Shown here: piece by piece, positions 30,907 through 40,428 of the stretch
Numbering within the stretch: the first letter of the stretch is position 1
Layout of the letters: each line of letters starts with the position of its first letter
Source of the DNA: Duncaniella muris
GTDB lineage: Bacteria; Bacteroidota; Bacteroidia; Bacteroidales; Muribaculaceae
Length of the DNA: 64,000 bases
Assembly (NCBI RefSeq): GCF_003024805.1
Contig: NZ_PUEC01000013.1
Coordinates: 1 to 64,000, forward strand
Direction: 5' to 3'
Translations under genes and position numbers: made by a program
The notes under the pieces: generated by a model
The model's database searches: none
The model's input: only the letters and a program-made list of their open reading frames with translations
Told to the model about the DNA's origin: nothing

Positions 30907-33231
30907 TCAGATGTTCGGGGTGGTCCAGGTGTAGCTCTCGGTGCAGCTCACAGTGGCGCTGAGCGGGCCAACGCTCAGAGTGAAGTCACCGGCTTCGAGA
31001 GCCCACTGGCCCTGGGCGTTGACAAACGCGAGGTCGGAGGCTGGAATCGTGAAGCGTACCGCACGGGTTTCGCCTGGCATGAGGGCGAGTTTGTCGAAGG
31101 CGCGCAGGCGCTTGTTGTCAGGCACTACGGATGCCACGTGGTCAGAAGAGTAGAGCAACACGGCTTCCTTGCCGTCGACTGATCCGGTATTGGTTATGTC
31201 GACTGTGACGGTGAGCATGTCAGAGGGGCCGAACTGATGCTTGTCTACGTGGAGGTTTGAGTAAGAGAAGGTGGTGTAGCTTTTTCCATAGCCGAAAGGC
31301 CACTGCACGTTGACGCGGGCGTCATAGTCATAGACACCTTCCATCTTTCCTACCTCCTCGCTGACCTTGTAGTCATAGGTGACGAGCGAGTTGATTTCAC
31401 GCGGATAGGTGAAGGGGAGCTTGGCCGAGAAGTTGCGCTTGCCGCTCAGGAGCAGGGCGAGGGCATCGCCGCCGAAGTTGCCGGGGATTATCACGTCGAC
31501 CACAGCCTGGGCCAGTGGTTCGATGTCGGCCAGTATGCGCGGACGGCCTTCGTTGATGACGAGCAGTATCGGTTTGCCGGTCTTGGCGAGGGCCTTGACC
31601 ATTTCGCGCTGGTTGGCAGAGAGATGCAGGTCGGTCAGATTGCCGGGAGTCTCGCAGTAGGAGTTTTCGCCGATGCATGCCACGATCACGTCGGCCTTTT
31701 CGGCAGCCTTGAGCGCCGGTGCGAAATCGCTGACAGTTTCGTCTTCATAATGCCCCTCGTTGTTGAAGCTTACAGTCGGGACATAGCTTACATTTGCCGC
31801 TCCGAAGGTGGCACTGAGGGCTTCGAGGATTGTGTTGTAATCTTTGGCATAGCTGTCGGTAAGATGGCCCTGCCAGGTGTATGACCAGCCTCCGTTGAGC
31901 GAGCGCATTGAGTTGGCTGTAGGTCCTGTCACCAATAGGCGTGTGCCCTGACTCAGCGGCAGGAGACTGTTTTCGTTCTTGAGCAGGACCATAGTCTCGA
32001 CAGCGCTTTCAAGAGCTTCTTTGCGGAATTTTTTCGAAGCGTGGTCGGGATGCTCCTTGAGAGTGGTGTTGGGATGGTCGAAGAGCCCCAGACGGTATTT
32101 GAGTCTCAGCGCGCGGGCGGCAGCATCGTCGATGCGCTCCATGCTGACGCTGCCTTCCTCCACAAGTTCGCGGAGAATGGTGCAGTAGTCAACCTTATAG
32201 GGTTCCATCGCCATGTCGATGCCTGCGTTGATGGCTATGCGGATGGCATCTTTCTTGTCGCGGGCCACTTTCTCGCGTGTGTAGAGATTGTTGATGTCGG
32301 CCCAGTCGGTGACAATCAGGCCGTCCCACTGCAGGTCGTTTTTGAGCCACTTGGTCAGCAGAGTCCAGTCGGCGTGGACCGGAGTGCCGTTGATTGACGA
32401 AGAGTTTACCATCACGGTCAGCGCTCCGTTCTTGATGGCTTCAAGGTAGGGGGCGAAATGCTTTTCACGTAGGTCTGACGGTGAGATATGGGCCGGTGTG
32501 CGGTCTTTGCCGGAGAATGGCACTCCGTAGCCCATGAAATGCTTGACTGATACCGCTATGTGATTGCCGTCGATGTGGTTCGGGTCATCGCCCTGGAAAC
32601 CTCTGACAGCAGCGGCGCCCATCAGGGCGTTGACCAGCGGATCTTCACCGTAGTTTTCCCAGAAGCGCGGCCAGCGGGGGTCGCGGGCCAGGTCGAGAGT
32701 GGGCGAGAAGGTCCAGGGACAGTCGCTCGCGCGGGTCTCGTAGGCTGTGATTTCCGCAGCTCTGCGGGCAATCTCGGTGTTGAACGAGGCAGCCACGTTG
32801 AGGTTCTGAGGGAAGAGTGTGCCACCGTTGGTATATGTGGTTCCGTGGTTCTGGTCGAGCCCGTAGATGCAGGGGATGCCCATGTATTTCATGGAGGCTT
32901 CCTGAATCTGAGGTATGATCACGTTCCATGTCTCCGCGTCAAGGCAGTAGGAATATGGAGCGTTGAGGATGGAGCCGACTTTGTAGACCCCGAAGATGGT
33001 GTCGAGTTTGGCCGGGACGAGGCGGAAACCGTCAGGACCGTTTTCGCCGAGTATGTCGAGCTGTATCTGGGTCATCTGGCCAATCTTCTCGTCGAGAGTC
33101 ATTCGGGAGAGGGTCTCGCTGACTTTTTTCTCGATTGCCGGATCAGAGGGGATGACCGGAAGTGTTATCGGTTCGTAGGCGAAAGCCGGAAGGGCCAGGG
33201 CCAGGAGGGGAAGGAGTGATTTGCGTAGCAT
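30907..33231 (-). CDS. Glycoside hydrolase family 3 (beta-glucosidase-like)
   Basis: The 774-residue protein has a signal peptide (MLRKSLLPLLALALPAFAY). The N-terminal TIM barrel has MTLDEKIGQMTQIQ, VSVKHFMGYGVPFSGKDRTP and the nucleophile Asp in GLIVTDWADINNL. The C-terminal alpha/beta sandwich has LLKNENSLLPLS, and a fibronectin-like domain lies at the end (GSVDGKEAVLLYSSD...RAFDKLALMPGETR). It would release beta-linked glucose or a similar sugar from oligosaccharides in the periplasm. Fine specificity cannot be set. Confidence 0.92.
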   Translation of the reverse strand: MLRKSLLPLLALALPAFAYEPITLPVIPSDPAIEKKVSETLSRMTLDEKIGQMTQIQLDILGENGPDGFRLVPAKLDTIFGVYKVGSILNAPYSYCLDAETWNVIIPQIQEASMKYMGIPCIYGLDQNHGTTYTNGGTLFPQNLNVAASFNTEIARRAAEITAYETRASDCPWTFSPTLDLARDPRWPRFWENYGEDPLVNALMGAAAVRGFQGDDPNHIDGNHIAVSVKHFMGYGVPFSGKDRTPAHISPSDLREKHFAPYLEAIKNGALTVMVNSSSINGTPVHADWTLLTKWLKNDLQWDGLIVTDWADINNLYTREKVARDKKDAIRIAINAGIDMAMEPYKVDYCTILRELVEEGSVSMERIDDAAARALRLKYRLGLFDHPNTTLKEHPDHASKKFRKEALESAVETMVLLKNENSLLPLSQGTRLLVTGPTANSMRSLNGGWSYTWQGHLTDSYAKDYNTILEALSATFGAANVSYVPTVSFNNEGHYEDETVSDFAPALKAAEKADVIVACIGENSYCETPGNLTDLHLSANQREMVKALAKTGKPILLVINEGRPRILADIEPLAQAVVDVIIPGNFGGDALALLLSGKRNFSAKLPFTYPREINSLVTYDYKVSEEVGKMEGVYDYDARVNVQWPFGYGKSYTTFSYSNLHVDKHQFGPSDMLTVTVDITNTGSVDGKEAVLLYSSDHVASVVPDNKRLRAFDKLALMPGETRAVRFTIPASDLAFVNAQGQWALEAGDFTLSVGPLSATVSCTESYTWTTPNI

Positions 33232-33280
33232 GAGAGTCTATTAACTTGTAGGTTGATTTGTATTCTTAGATGCCGTTTTT

Positions 33281-35353
33281 TTACAACTTCTTATTGTCAG
33301 CCTCTGCCGAAGATGCCTTTTTGAGTTCCGGATAGGATATGCGCGAGTGATACATGGTGCGCAGGCGCTGTGCGAAGACCTCTTTGATTGTGCTGACGTC
33401 GCGGAACGATATCGGCGATTCGTTGTGGAGACCTTCGGCAATCTGGCTGTCGATGATTTTGTTGATGAGCGCTGAAATTGCTTCCGGCGAGTGTTCGGGC
33501 ATAGACCTTGAGGCTGCCTCGACAGCGTCGGCCATCATCAGCAGTGAAGTCTCTTTTGACTGAGGATTCGGGCCAGGATAGCTGAACGGGGCCGGATCTA
33601 CATTTTCGTCGGGATGGGCGTTGCAGTATGTGGTATAGAAATAGCGCGCCATGCCGGCTCCGTGGTGCTCGGAAATGAAACGGCGTATCATCTGGGGCAG
33701 TTTGGCTTTTTCGGCAAGGGCGAGGCCTTCTCTGACGTGGCCGGTGACTATGCGGGCGCTCTGGATCTGGTCAAGGGCATCGTGCGGATTGACTCCGTGC
33801 TGGTTTTCGGTGTAGAATGCCGGGTTTTTGATTTTGCCGATGTCATGGTAAAGGGCTCCGGTTCGCACCAGCTGCACGTTGGCTCCGATGCGGCCGGCGG
33901 CCGCAGAAGCGAGATTGCTGACAGCCATAGAGTGGTTGAATGTGCCCGGACATTCTTCTGAAAGTTCGCGCAGCAGCGGGTTGTTGATGTCACTGAGCTC
34001 CACCAGTGTCACGCGGGAGGTGAATCCGAACACTCTTTCAACGAGAAACATCAGGACATAGCTGAACGATATGAGGATGGCGTTGATGGCGAAGCAGCCG
34101 AAAATGCGGCCCTCTGTTTTTGAGAGCGAGCCTGACTGCATGATCTCGACGGCCGCATAGCAGGCAGCGTAGGCAATGAAGATCAGGGCGGCGGTGCGTA
34201 TGAGCTGACTGCGCCGCGAGAGGTCTTTGAGTGAGTCGATGGCCACCACTCCGGCTATGAACTGGATGAACACGAATTCCAGCGCGAATGATGTGATGAT
34301 AGCGCAGATCAACACCTGGATAAGATGGCAGAAATATGCCGTACGCGAGTCCAGGAAGACCAGTATCAGAATCGGCACGATGGTAAACGGCGTGATGTAG
34401 AGCCCGGTTCTGAACGCCGCCTGCATGGCGAAGGCAAATAGGGTGAAGAGCCCCATGATTGTCATTATGAACAGCACCGTGCGGTCATCGTCGAAATAGT
34501 CGCGGCGGAAGATGCAGAGATAGCCGTAGAGAGCGCCGAAGAGGATCACCATATAGAGAATCTGTCCGGCCAGTGGATAGTAGTGCTGGCTTATGGTGCC
34601 TTTGCCTCTTTCATCGGCAATCTCCTCATATGTTTTCAGAACGGTGGCGAGCCGGGTGGTCACAATGTCGCCCTTGTCGATGATTCGTTCTCCCTGCTGG
34701 ATTATGCCTACCGGGGCCATAGCTTTCTGCAGTGCTTCTTCAAGAAGACGCCGGGTTGTGACGGTGTCTATCAGTATGTTGGGCTGAAGAATTTCAGAGA
34801 GATGTGTGGCAGACAGGGCCTGGTGCATCCCCTTGTCGCGGAAGATGCTGTCGAGATGTTCGTAGGCACGGAATGCCGAGAGGTAGGCTGAAGTGGGCAT
34901 GCTGATGGCCACGTTGTCATGAATGAAGCGCACTGACGGCAGCCGGCCTGATGCGATTTTGCTATAGGTGTCGCGGTCCACGATGCCGTTTTCATAGATG
35001 TTGCGGATCTCGCGTATGATCTGGTTGCGCTGTGAGGGGGTGATGTCAAGACCGGTGGTGGAATTTAGCCTGGTGGTGTAGTCCGATACGATGGTCTTCT
35101 CGGCCGTGATGTCGCGGGTGAACACAGGCTCGAAATGAGTCTGCAGGCTGTCTCTGATTCTGGCTGCGCTCAGAGAGTCGAGGTGGATGGGGATGTCAAA
35201 CGGAGCAGTGAGAAGGGCATAGCTCCAGGGGCGTCCTTCCTCGAAGACATAATGATTTTCGCTGGTGCGTGGAAGGAAGTAGACGGAGACAGATACCACG
35301 ATGACGAATAGCAAAGCCCGGAATGTAAGCTGTCGGGATGGCAGTTTGTTCAT
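33281..35353 (-). CDS. 7TM-HD (PgpH-like) cyclic-di-AMP phosphodiesterase
   Basis: From ATG 35353 the product is 690 residues. There is an N-terminal helix (ALLFVIVVSVSVYFL), an extracytoplasmic domain (about 40-265), seven membrane helices (about 275-480), and a cytosolic HD domain: CPGTFNHSMAVSNLA, TGALYHDIGKIKNPAFYTENQ, ISEHHGAG, MMADAVEAASRSM. This is the 7TMR-HDED/HD architecture of PgpH, which hydrolyses c-di-AMP. The start overlaps the DUF2752 stop by ATGA. A longer open frame extends upstream through the neighbouring gene but has no coding character. Confidence 0.9.
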   Translation of the reverse strand: MNKLPSRQLTFRALLFVIVVSVSVYFLPRTSENHYVFEEGRPWSYALLTAPFDIPIHLDSLSAARIRDSLQTHFEPVFTRDITAEKTIVSDYTTRLNSTTGLDITPSQRNQIIREIRNIYENGIVDRDTYSKIASGRLPSVRFIHDNVAISMPTSAYLSAFRAYEHLDSIFRDKGMHQALSATHLSEILQPNILIDTVTTRRLLEEALQKAMAPVGIIQQGERIIDKGDIVTTRLATVLKTYEEIADERGKGTISQHYYPLAGQILYMVILFGALYGYLCIFRRDYFDDDRTVLFIMTIMGLFTLFAFAMQAAFRTGLYITPFTIVPILILVFLDSRTAYFCHLIQVLICAIITSFALEFVFIQFIAGVVAIDSLKDLSRRSQLIRTAALIFIAYAACYAAVEIMQSGSLSKTEGRIFGCFAINAILISFSYVLMFLVERVFGFTSRVTLVELSDINNPLLRELSEECPGTFNHSMAVSNLASAAAGRIGANVQLVRTGALYHDIGKIKNPAFYTENQHGVNPHDALDQIQSARIVTGHVREGLALAEKAKLPQMIRRFISEHHGAGMARYFYTTYCNAHPDENVDPAPFSYPGPNPQSKETSLLMMADAVEAASRSMPEHSPEAISALINKIIDSQIAEGLHNESPISFRDVSTIKEVFAQRLRTMYHSRISYPELKKASSAEADNKKL

Positions 35354-35793
35354 ATCTCTAAAATGTTTCGGACTACGGTCCAGATAATGATGGTCGAGAG
35401 GAGGAGCAGGATGAACGCCCGCGCGCTGAGAAATTTGCGGAGCCGTGGGGCTCGGTTGCCGGCAAGGCGCGAGACTATCAGCAGCACTATCAGCGGGATC
35501 TCGATGGCAAGGATAGCGTTGAAGCGGAGGGCTGCGGCCGGATCTCCGTTGAGCAATGCGTGGAGCGCTCTCTGGGAGCCGCATCCCGGACATGAGAGCC
35601 CGGTGAGCATCCTGAAGCTGCAGCGCGGATAAAGATTGGTCGAAGGGTCTACTGACGCATAGAGGATAAGCGCACCTGTGGCGGCAATGAGGATGACGGC
35701 TGTCAGTATCATGCGGCGAGTGACGCGCGCTTTGGCTGTGGGCTGAGGGCCGGCAGGCGGTTCGGGCGGTATGTAGACCGGCGGTTTTGTCAT
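35350..35793 (-). CDS. DUF2752 membrane protein
   Basis: From ATG 35793 the product is 147 residues. It has a Pro-rich N-terminus (PPVYIPPEPPAGPQP), a membrane helix (MILTAVILIAATGALILYA), the DUF2752 mark LTGLSCPGCGSQRALHALLNGD, and two more helices. DUF2752 proteins are of unknown function. It overlaps both neighbours by ATGA and so is translated with the CD225 protein upstream and the PgpH-like protein downstream. Confidence 0.85.
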   Translation of the reverse strand: MTKPPVYIPPEPPAGPQPTAKARVTRRMILTAVILIAATGALILYASVDPSTNLYPRCSFRMLTGLSCPGCGSQRALHALLNGDPAAALRFNAILAIEIPLIVLLIVSRLAGNRAPRLRKFLSARAFILLLLSTIIIWTVVRNILEI

Positions 35794-36362
35794 AAGAGGC
35801 CGAGCAACATCGAGAACGGAGCCCAGATCAGACCGGCCACAAAAGCCACGATGATCCACATCTGTGCTTTCGACGAGGCGTCAAGCGCTCCGTTATAGTC
35901 ACCGCGCATGTAGGCGGGTGAGACTTTCGAGGCATAGATGATGGCGGGGATTCCGGCGGGAATGCAGCAGCAGATGGTGGCTATGATGGCCCAGACAAGA
36001 TAGTTGTCAGGCATGGGGGGCATACGCTCAGGATCGAAGGGTTCCAGGCTGTATTGGGGCTGTCCGTATGCCGGCTGTCTGTATGCTCCGCCATATGGCT
36101 GTGAATACTGATTGCCGTAAGGGGTGCCGTAGGGCTGCTGAGGTGCGGCGCCGTAGTTTTGGCCGTATGGCTGCTGATTGCTGAATCCGTTCTGACGCGA
36201 GGCTATGACAGCGGCTATTTCGGGGATGGCTGCCGCTGTGGTCCAGTCGGCAAGGCCTTCATGCCATACCGGGGTCGACATGCTGAGACCCGGTATGGCA
36301 TAAAGTTCCTCGACTGACAGCGGGCCTTTCTGCACGCTGTCTATGATTATCCAGTATTTCAT
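35790..36362 (-). CDS. GYF-2/DUF4339 plus CD225 (dispanin-like) membrane protein
   Basis: From ATG 36362 the product is 190 residues. Residues 1-50 (MKYWIIIDSVQKGPLSVEELYAI...TPVWHEGLADW) form a GYF_2 domain. Residues about 60-115 are a Gln/Pro/Tyr/Gly-rich linker. Residues about 120-190 are a CD225/dispanin-type two-helix segment with NYLVWAIIATICCCIPAGIPAIIYASKV. Such proteins are frequent in Bacteroidetes but have no settled function. The gene starts 4 bases after deoC and overlaps the DUF2752 start. Confidence 0.85.
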   Translation of the reverse strand: MKYWIIIDSVQKGPLSVEELYAIPGLSMSTPVWHEGLADWTTAAAIPEIAAVIASRQNGFSNQQPYGQNYGAAPQQPYGTPYGNQYSQPYGGAYRQPAYGQPQYSLEPFDPERMPPMPDNYLVWAIIATICCCIPAGIPAIIYASKVSPAYMRGDYNGALDASSKAQMWIIVAFVAGLIWAPFSMLLGLL

Positions 36363-36366
36363 CCGA

Positions 36367-37251
36367 TCAGAAGAATTTGATCTCTTTGCCGAGAATGTCG
36401 GAGAGGATGGAGTTGGCCAGACGCGATGCGCCCAGACGGAAATACTCAGCGGTTTCCACCCATTTTTCGCCAAGAACTGTCTTGACAATGGTGTAGTATT
36501 TCAGAGCGTCTTCGGTGGTCGAGATGCCTCCGGCTGCCTTGAAGCCTACCATGCGGCCGGTTTTCTCGTAGTATTCCTTGATACATTCACACATAATGTA
36601 GGTGGCTTCGAGCGATGCGCCGGGATATTCCTTACCGGTTGAGGTCTTGAGGAAGTCGGCTTCGGAATAGAGAGCCAGGATCGAGGCGTTGCGGATGTTT
36701 TCCGCAGTCTTGAGGGCTCCGGTTTCGAGGATGACTTTCATCAGAGAGTCGCGGCATGAGTGCTTCATCTCGATCATCTGGTCGCAGGCTTCCTCATAGT
36801 CCTTGTCAAGGAAGTCGCCGAGGCCGAGCACAATGTCGATTTCATCAGCTCCGGCTTCTACTGCGAGACCGATTTCAGCCACTTTCACTTCGATGAAGCT
36901 CTGGGCGCTGGGGAAACAGCCGGCCACAGCCGCGATGTCGACGTCACTGCATTCGAGAACTGTGCGCACTACGGGCACAAAGTTGGGATAGACGCAGATG
37001 GCGGCCACGTTGGGCAGATCGGCATATTCGTGGGCAAAGGCATTGACTCTTTCAGTGAAATTGGCCACTGACTGCTGTGAGTCGGTGGATTTCAGTGTGG
37101 TCAGGTCAATGGCGCTGAAAAGTTTCTTAAGGACTTCAGGAGTGCGGTTCTCGTCAAGATGCTTGTCAAGAATCTCCTGTACTTTTGCTGCGACTTCCGC
37201 GTCAGATGTGGTCACGCGGCTGTCAGCTATGACTTGCTGATACTTATCCAT
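36367..37251 (-). CDS. deoC: Deoxyribose-phosphate aldolase
   Basis: The 294-residue enzyme splits 2-deoxyribose-5-phosphate into acetaldehyde and glyceraldehyde-3-phosphate. The Schiff-base lysine is in ADFLKTSTGKEYPGAS, with the proton-relay Lys in GFKAAGGIST and the VAAICVYPNFVP start of the barrel. It is longer than the E. coli enzyme at the N-terminus, as usual in Bacteroidetes. Confidence 0.95.
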   Translation of the reverse strand: MDKYQQVIADSRVTTSDAEVAAKVQEILDKHLDENRTPEVLKKLFSAIDLTTLKSTDSQQSVANFTERVNAFAHEYADLPNVAAICVYPNFVPVVRTVLECSDVDIAAVAGCFPSAQSFIEVKVAEIGLAVEAGADEIDIVLGLGDFLDKDYEEACDQMIEMKHSCRDSLMKVILETGALKTAENIRNASILALYSEADFLKTSTGKEYPGASLEATYIMCECIKEYYEKTGRMVGFKAAGGISTTEDALKYYTIVKTVLGEKWVETAEYFRLGASRLANSILSDILGKEIKFF

Positions 37252-37327
37252 GATGATTATATTTTTCAGGGTCTTATGGTTAATATTTTAAGTTGATTCA
37301 TTTTGGCTGGTGGCTGCGGTGTCTCGG

Positions 37328-37690
37328 TCAGTCATCGCGCAGCTTCGGGTTGGAGGCGTGGCGGGTGGCGTCGCGGACGCTTTTCTTCTCAATGTTGCGG
37401 CGGAAGGCCTCGGTCAGGTCTATGCCGGTCTGGTTGGCAATGGCGGTCAGCACCCAGAGCACATCCGCGAGCTCATCGGCAAGGGCATCGGCGTTTTCGC
37501 CGGGCTTGAATGACTGGTCGCCGAATCTGCGGGCCATGATGCGGGCCACTTCTCCGGTCTCTTCAGCCAGGATGGCCATGTTGGTCAGCGGGGAGAAATA
37601 TCTCACCCCGGTGGTGGTGATCCACTCGTCGACAACTGCCTGCAGCGAGCGCAGAGAGATCGAATCATCTGGTGTAGAATTGATTTTCAT
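37328..37690 (-). CDS. MazG-like nucleotide pyrophosphohydrolase
   Basis: The 120-residue protein has the single MazG domain: ILAEETGEVARIMARR (E-x3-E) and ADELADVLWVLTAIANQ (E-x2-D), the metal-binding acidic sets. It would hydrolyse (d)NTPs or related nucleotides. The order dtd-mazG-deoC is common in Bacteroidales. Confidence 0.9.
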   Translation of the reverse strand: MKINSTPDDSISLRSLQAVVDEWITTTGVRYFSPLTNMAILAEETGEVARIMARRFGDQSFKPGENADALADELADVLWVLTAIANQTGIDLTEAFRRNIEKKSVRDATRHASNPKLRDD

Positions 37691-37710
37691 GGCTTCTGTC
37701 CGCGTAGTTT

Positions 37711-38163
37711 CTATTCACGTAGTTTTGAGTCTATAACAATCGTGACGGGGCCATCGTTCACCAGCGCCACCTGCATGTCGGCGCCGAACACACCCTTTCT
37801 GACCTCGCGTCCGAGCAGACTCTGGCATTCAGAGCAGAAAAGCTCATAGAGAGGAATGGCCAGATCATGGCCGGCGGCATGGATGTAGCTCGGCCGATTG
37901 CCCTTGCGGGTCGATGCACACAGAGTGAACTGGCTGACGGCAAGAATGTCGCCTCCGGCATCAATGACCGAGAGGTTCATCACACCCTCGCAGTCGGCGA
38001 AGATGCGCATGGCGGTGCATTTGGCTGCGAGCCAGCGGGCATCATCGGCACTGTCGCCGTCGGCCACACCGACAAGCACCATCAGTCCGGGGCCGATAGC
38101 GCTATGAAGCGAGCCTCCGATGCTTACCGAAGCCTCTTTTACACGTTGTATAACTAATCTCAT
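37711..38163 (-). CDS. dtd: D-aminoacyl-tRNA deacylase
   Basis: From ATG 38163 (MRLVIQRV, the family's standard start) the product is 150 residues. An upstream in-frame ATG at 38211 is not used by homologues. Active-site motifs are AVSQFTLCA and VNDGPVTIVID, the cross-subunit Gly-cisPro pair. It removes D-amino acids from mischarged tRNA. Confidence 0.95.
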   Translation of the reverse strand: MRLVIQRVKEASVSIGGSLHSAIGPGLMVLVGVADGDSADDARWLAAKCTAMRIFADCEGVMNLSVIDAGGDILAVSQFTLCASTRKGNRPSYIHAAGHDLAIPLYELFCSECQSLLGREVRKGVFGADMQVALVNDGPVTIVIDSKLRE

Positions 38164-38291
38164 AAGTGCAAAAATACAAAAAAAATGAATTCCCGCATCA
38201 TCTTTGCCCATTTTTCAGCTGTGGCATCTTCACAGATGCTGCGGATCGGGGATGTCTGTTTATGTCAGGGGGCTGATGATGATGTTGCAGA

Positions 38292-39149
38292 TCAGTAGTC
38301 GCTGAACAGACGCGGCTTGATCACGAGGCCTACGCGCACCGTGGAGTGGAATTCCTTGTAGGCAAGGAGCCCTTCGCCGTAGCCGTTGTAGTATTGCAGA
38401 AACAGAAACTGGTTGTCGCGCTTGAAAATGCGGTAGTTGAGTTCGACCGTGGTGTTATAGTTCAGTTTCCAGCCTTTGCGCTTGACCAGGTTCACGGCGA
38501 GGCCGAAGCGCCCGTTCTGCGATGTGAAGCTCGTGCCGACCTGATAGATGCCGCAATAGTCGAGGATGTCTTTGTTCTCTACGCCGTCGATGATCGGAAT
38601 CCAGGCTTTGCCGTGGACCACCACCTGCGGGTCGATCATGATGCTTCCGCCGAGGCTGATGCGGTTCCAGGAGCGTGATGCGGTTCCGTCGCGGCCGTTT
38701 GACTCATGTTCGGCTATAAGGTTTATCTTGCCTACAAAGCGGTCTTTGACGAAAAGCGGTTTGGTCAGACCGATGCCCGGATTGAAATTCAGATCGGTCA
38801 TCGGCAATGAGTTCTCAAGCACATTCCAGAAACACTTCTGAGAATAGAACAGGAAGAGATATGTGCCCCCCGGAAGAGTGCTTCGGGTCAGGCGCTGGGC
38901 AATGGAGATCTGAAACTTGATGTTGGTGTTCTCGCGGGTGACACGCTGGCCCACGGGGCAGCCGAATATGAAGTAGTTGTCCTTGTAGAGTCCGAAATAC
39001 GGGCCGTCGTCAAAGGCGCGTCTGACGCTGTCGGAGTCGATCTCGTCATTGTTGATATTGACTATCTGGGCGCTTGTCCGCAGCGGGACAGCGACGGAAA
39101 TCAGAGTCAGTACGGTGACGGTCAGGGCAAAGCGCAGGAGTTTATTCAT
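38292..39149 (-). CDS. pldA: Outer-membrane phospholipase A (OMPLA)
   Basis: The 285-residue protein has a signal peptide (ending LRTSAQ) and the OMPLA core: LIAEHESNGRDGTASRSWNR with the catalytic His and Ser, and the later Asn in that segment, together with YLQYYNGYGEGLLAYKE near the C-terminus. It hydrolyses acyl chains from outer-membrane phospholipids when the membrane is disturbed. The N-terminal part shows the expected FGLYKDNYFIFG. It has its own -7 element and is transcribed divergently from the next lipoprotein gene. Confidence 0.92.
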   Translation of the reverse strand: MNKLLRFALTVTVLTLISVAVPLRTSAQIVNINNDEIDSDSVRRAFDDGPYFGLYKDNYFIFGCPVGQRVTRENTNIKFQISIAQRLTRSTLPGGTYLFLFYSQKCFWNVLENSLPMTDLNFNPGIGLTKPLFVKDRFVGKINLIAEHESNGRDGTASRSWNRISLGGSIMIDPQVVVHGKAWIPIIDGVENKDILDYCGIYQVGTSFTSQNGRFGLAVNLVKRKGWKLNYNTTVELNYRIFKRDNQFLFLQYYNGYGEGLLAYKEFHSTVRVGLVIKPRLFSDY

Positions 39150-39215
39150 CTGATTGGTTTGGTGGGCTATGGCTGTTACTGCGGGCCGGAGGGGCTAAAG
39201 AGTTGTCTGCCCGAT

Positions 39216-39224
39216 GCAAAATTA
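39216..39224 (-). promoter_or_regulatory. -7 element of pldA
   Basis: TAATTTTGC on the minus strand fits TAnnTTTG about 67 bases before the start codon. It lies back to back with the opposite-strand element at 39237. Confidence 0.5.
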
Positions 39225-39236
39225 AGAATAATTTCG

Positions 39237-39245
39237 TATTTTTGC
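39237..39245 (+). promoter_or_regulatory. -7 element of the DUF4369-like lipoprotein gene
   Basis: TATTTTTGC fits TAnnTTTG and lies 18 bases before the start codon, so the leader is very short. No clear -33 box. Confidence 0.5.
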
Positions 39246-39262
39246 CTCAAAAATCTGACACT

Positions 39263-40339
39263 ATGCGTTATTCCTACATATTTCCGCGCCTTTTCGTCCA
39301 ACTCATGCTGCTGCCGTTGGTGCTGCTCGGCCTGCTGACCGGATGCGGCAACGATGAAGAGTTTCTTATCAAATGTGACATCAAGGGGCTCGGCAACAAG
39401 GGGGTCGAGATCTTTTATGCCGACCGCGGGCTGCACCGTGCATCTTTCCATCCTGCCGATGACAAGGTTACATTGCGCGGAAGTTCGCAGGAGCCGGTGT
39501 TTGTGGATGTCTTTACGGTCGACGGTGAGTGGCTGTTCGGCTGTGTGGCCCGTAACGGCGACGATCTTGAAGTGAAGATGTCACTTGCCGATCCTTCAAA
39601 GATAGAGATCAAGGGAAACGATGACTCCCGGCGCTATGCCGCTTTCCTGTCGGCCAACGACTCGATACTGCGCAGCGGCGATGCGGCGGCTGTCAATGCT
39701 CTGATAGCCCGCGAGGTGCGTACGAATCCGTCATATATATCTTCAGCTATGCTGCTTGCCACCAGGTTCAATGCCCGCGGTTATGAACTGCTTGCCGATT
39801 CGCTCATCAACACTCTGACTCCCGAAGCGCGTCCAGAGGGTGTCATAGGCGGTTTTGCCGGGCTGGTAGGCGAACAGCTCACGCCCGCAGTGCGCGGCGA
39901 TGTGCGCACCATGACTTTCCGTGCCGCGCCTGACACGGTGGTCCGCTATGTCCCGGCCATGCAGAGCTACAGTCTGCTGGTCTTCGTTGGCAGGTCTAAG
40001 CATGACAGCATACGCTCGGTGCTCCGTGAAATGCAGTCCACGCTTCCCAAGAAACGCTTCACGGAGATTGAGATGACCGTGATGTCTGACAGCGCCACGT
40101 GGGCGGCCTCGATTCGCCGCGACAGCGCCAAGTGGGTCCAGGCATGGCTTCCCGGCGGCGTGGCTCACAACGCCGTGAGAGCTGTCCAGGTGCCTTATGT
40201 GCCCTTCTTTATCGTAACTGACAGTCTTGGCCATCAGGTCTACCGCGGAGGCTCGGTCTGCGCGGCCTCTGACACTCTGCGTTCGCGTCTGGCGCCATAT
40301 TTCAGAGACGAGACTCCGGCTGATTCCATAGCCGACTGA
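39263..40339 (+). CDS. Surface lipoprotein, DUF4369-like with thioredoxin-fold C-domain
   Basis: From ATG 39263 the product is 358 residues; an earlier start at 39203 lies upstream of the promoter. The lipobox LLGLLTGC is followed by GNDEEF, acidic residues as in the Bacteroidetes surface-export signal. The N-terminal domain (FLIKCDIKGLGNKGVEIFYA...) is of the DUF4369 type found before TlpA-like domains. The C-terminal half (SYSLLVFVGRSKHDSIRS, VPYVPFFIVTDSLGHQVYRGG) resembles a thioredoxin fold but has no CxxC. Function unknown. Confidence 0.72.
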   Translation: MRYSYIFPRLFVQLMLLPLVLLGLLTGCGNDEEFLIKCDIKGLGNKGVEIFYADRGLHRASFHPADDKVTLRGSSQEPVFVDVFTVDGEWLFGCVARNGDDLEVKMSLADPSKIEIKGNDDSRRYAAFLSANDSILRSGDAAAVNALIAREVRTNPSYISSAMLLATRFNARGYELLADSLINTLTPEARPEGVIGGFAGLVGEQLTPAVRGDVRTMTFRAAPDTVVRYVPAMQSYSLLVFVGRSKHDSIRSVLREMQSTLPKKRFTEIEMTVMSDSATWAASIRRDSAKWVQAWLPGGVAHNAVRAVQVPYVPFFIVTDSLGHQVYRGGSVCAASDTLRSRLAPYFRDETPADSIAD

Positions 40340-40428
40340 CACGCAGGCTGTAAGACAGACAATAAAAAGGGGCTGCAGAGCGTTATGTGTAGGCATGATT
40401 ACCATAACATGACATCTGAATTTAGAAA

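Noticed and set aside
35354-35593. N-terminal extension of the PgpH-like protein
   Set aside because: The extra 80 codons overlap DUF2752, are Pro/Arg/Ser-rich without signal character, and the ATG at 35353 gives a normal start with ATGA coupling.
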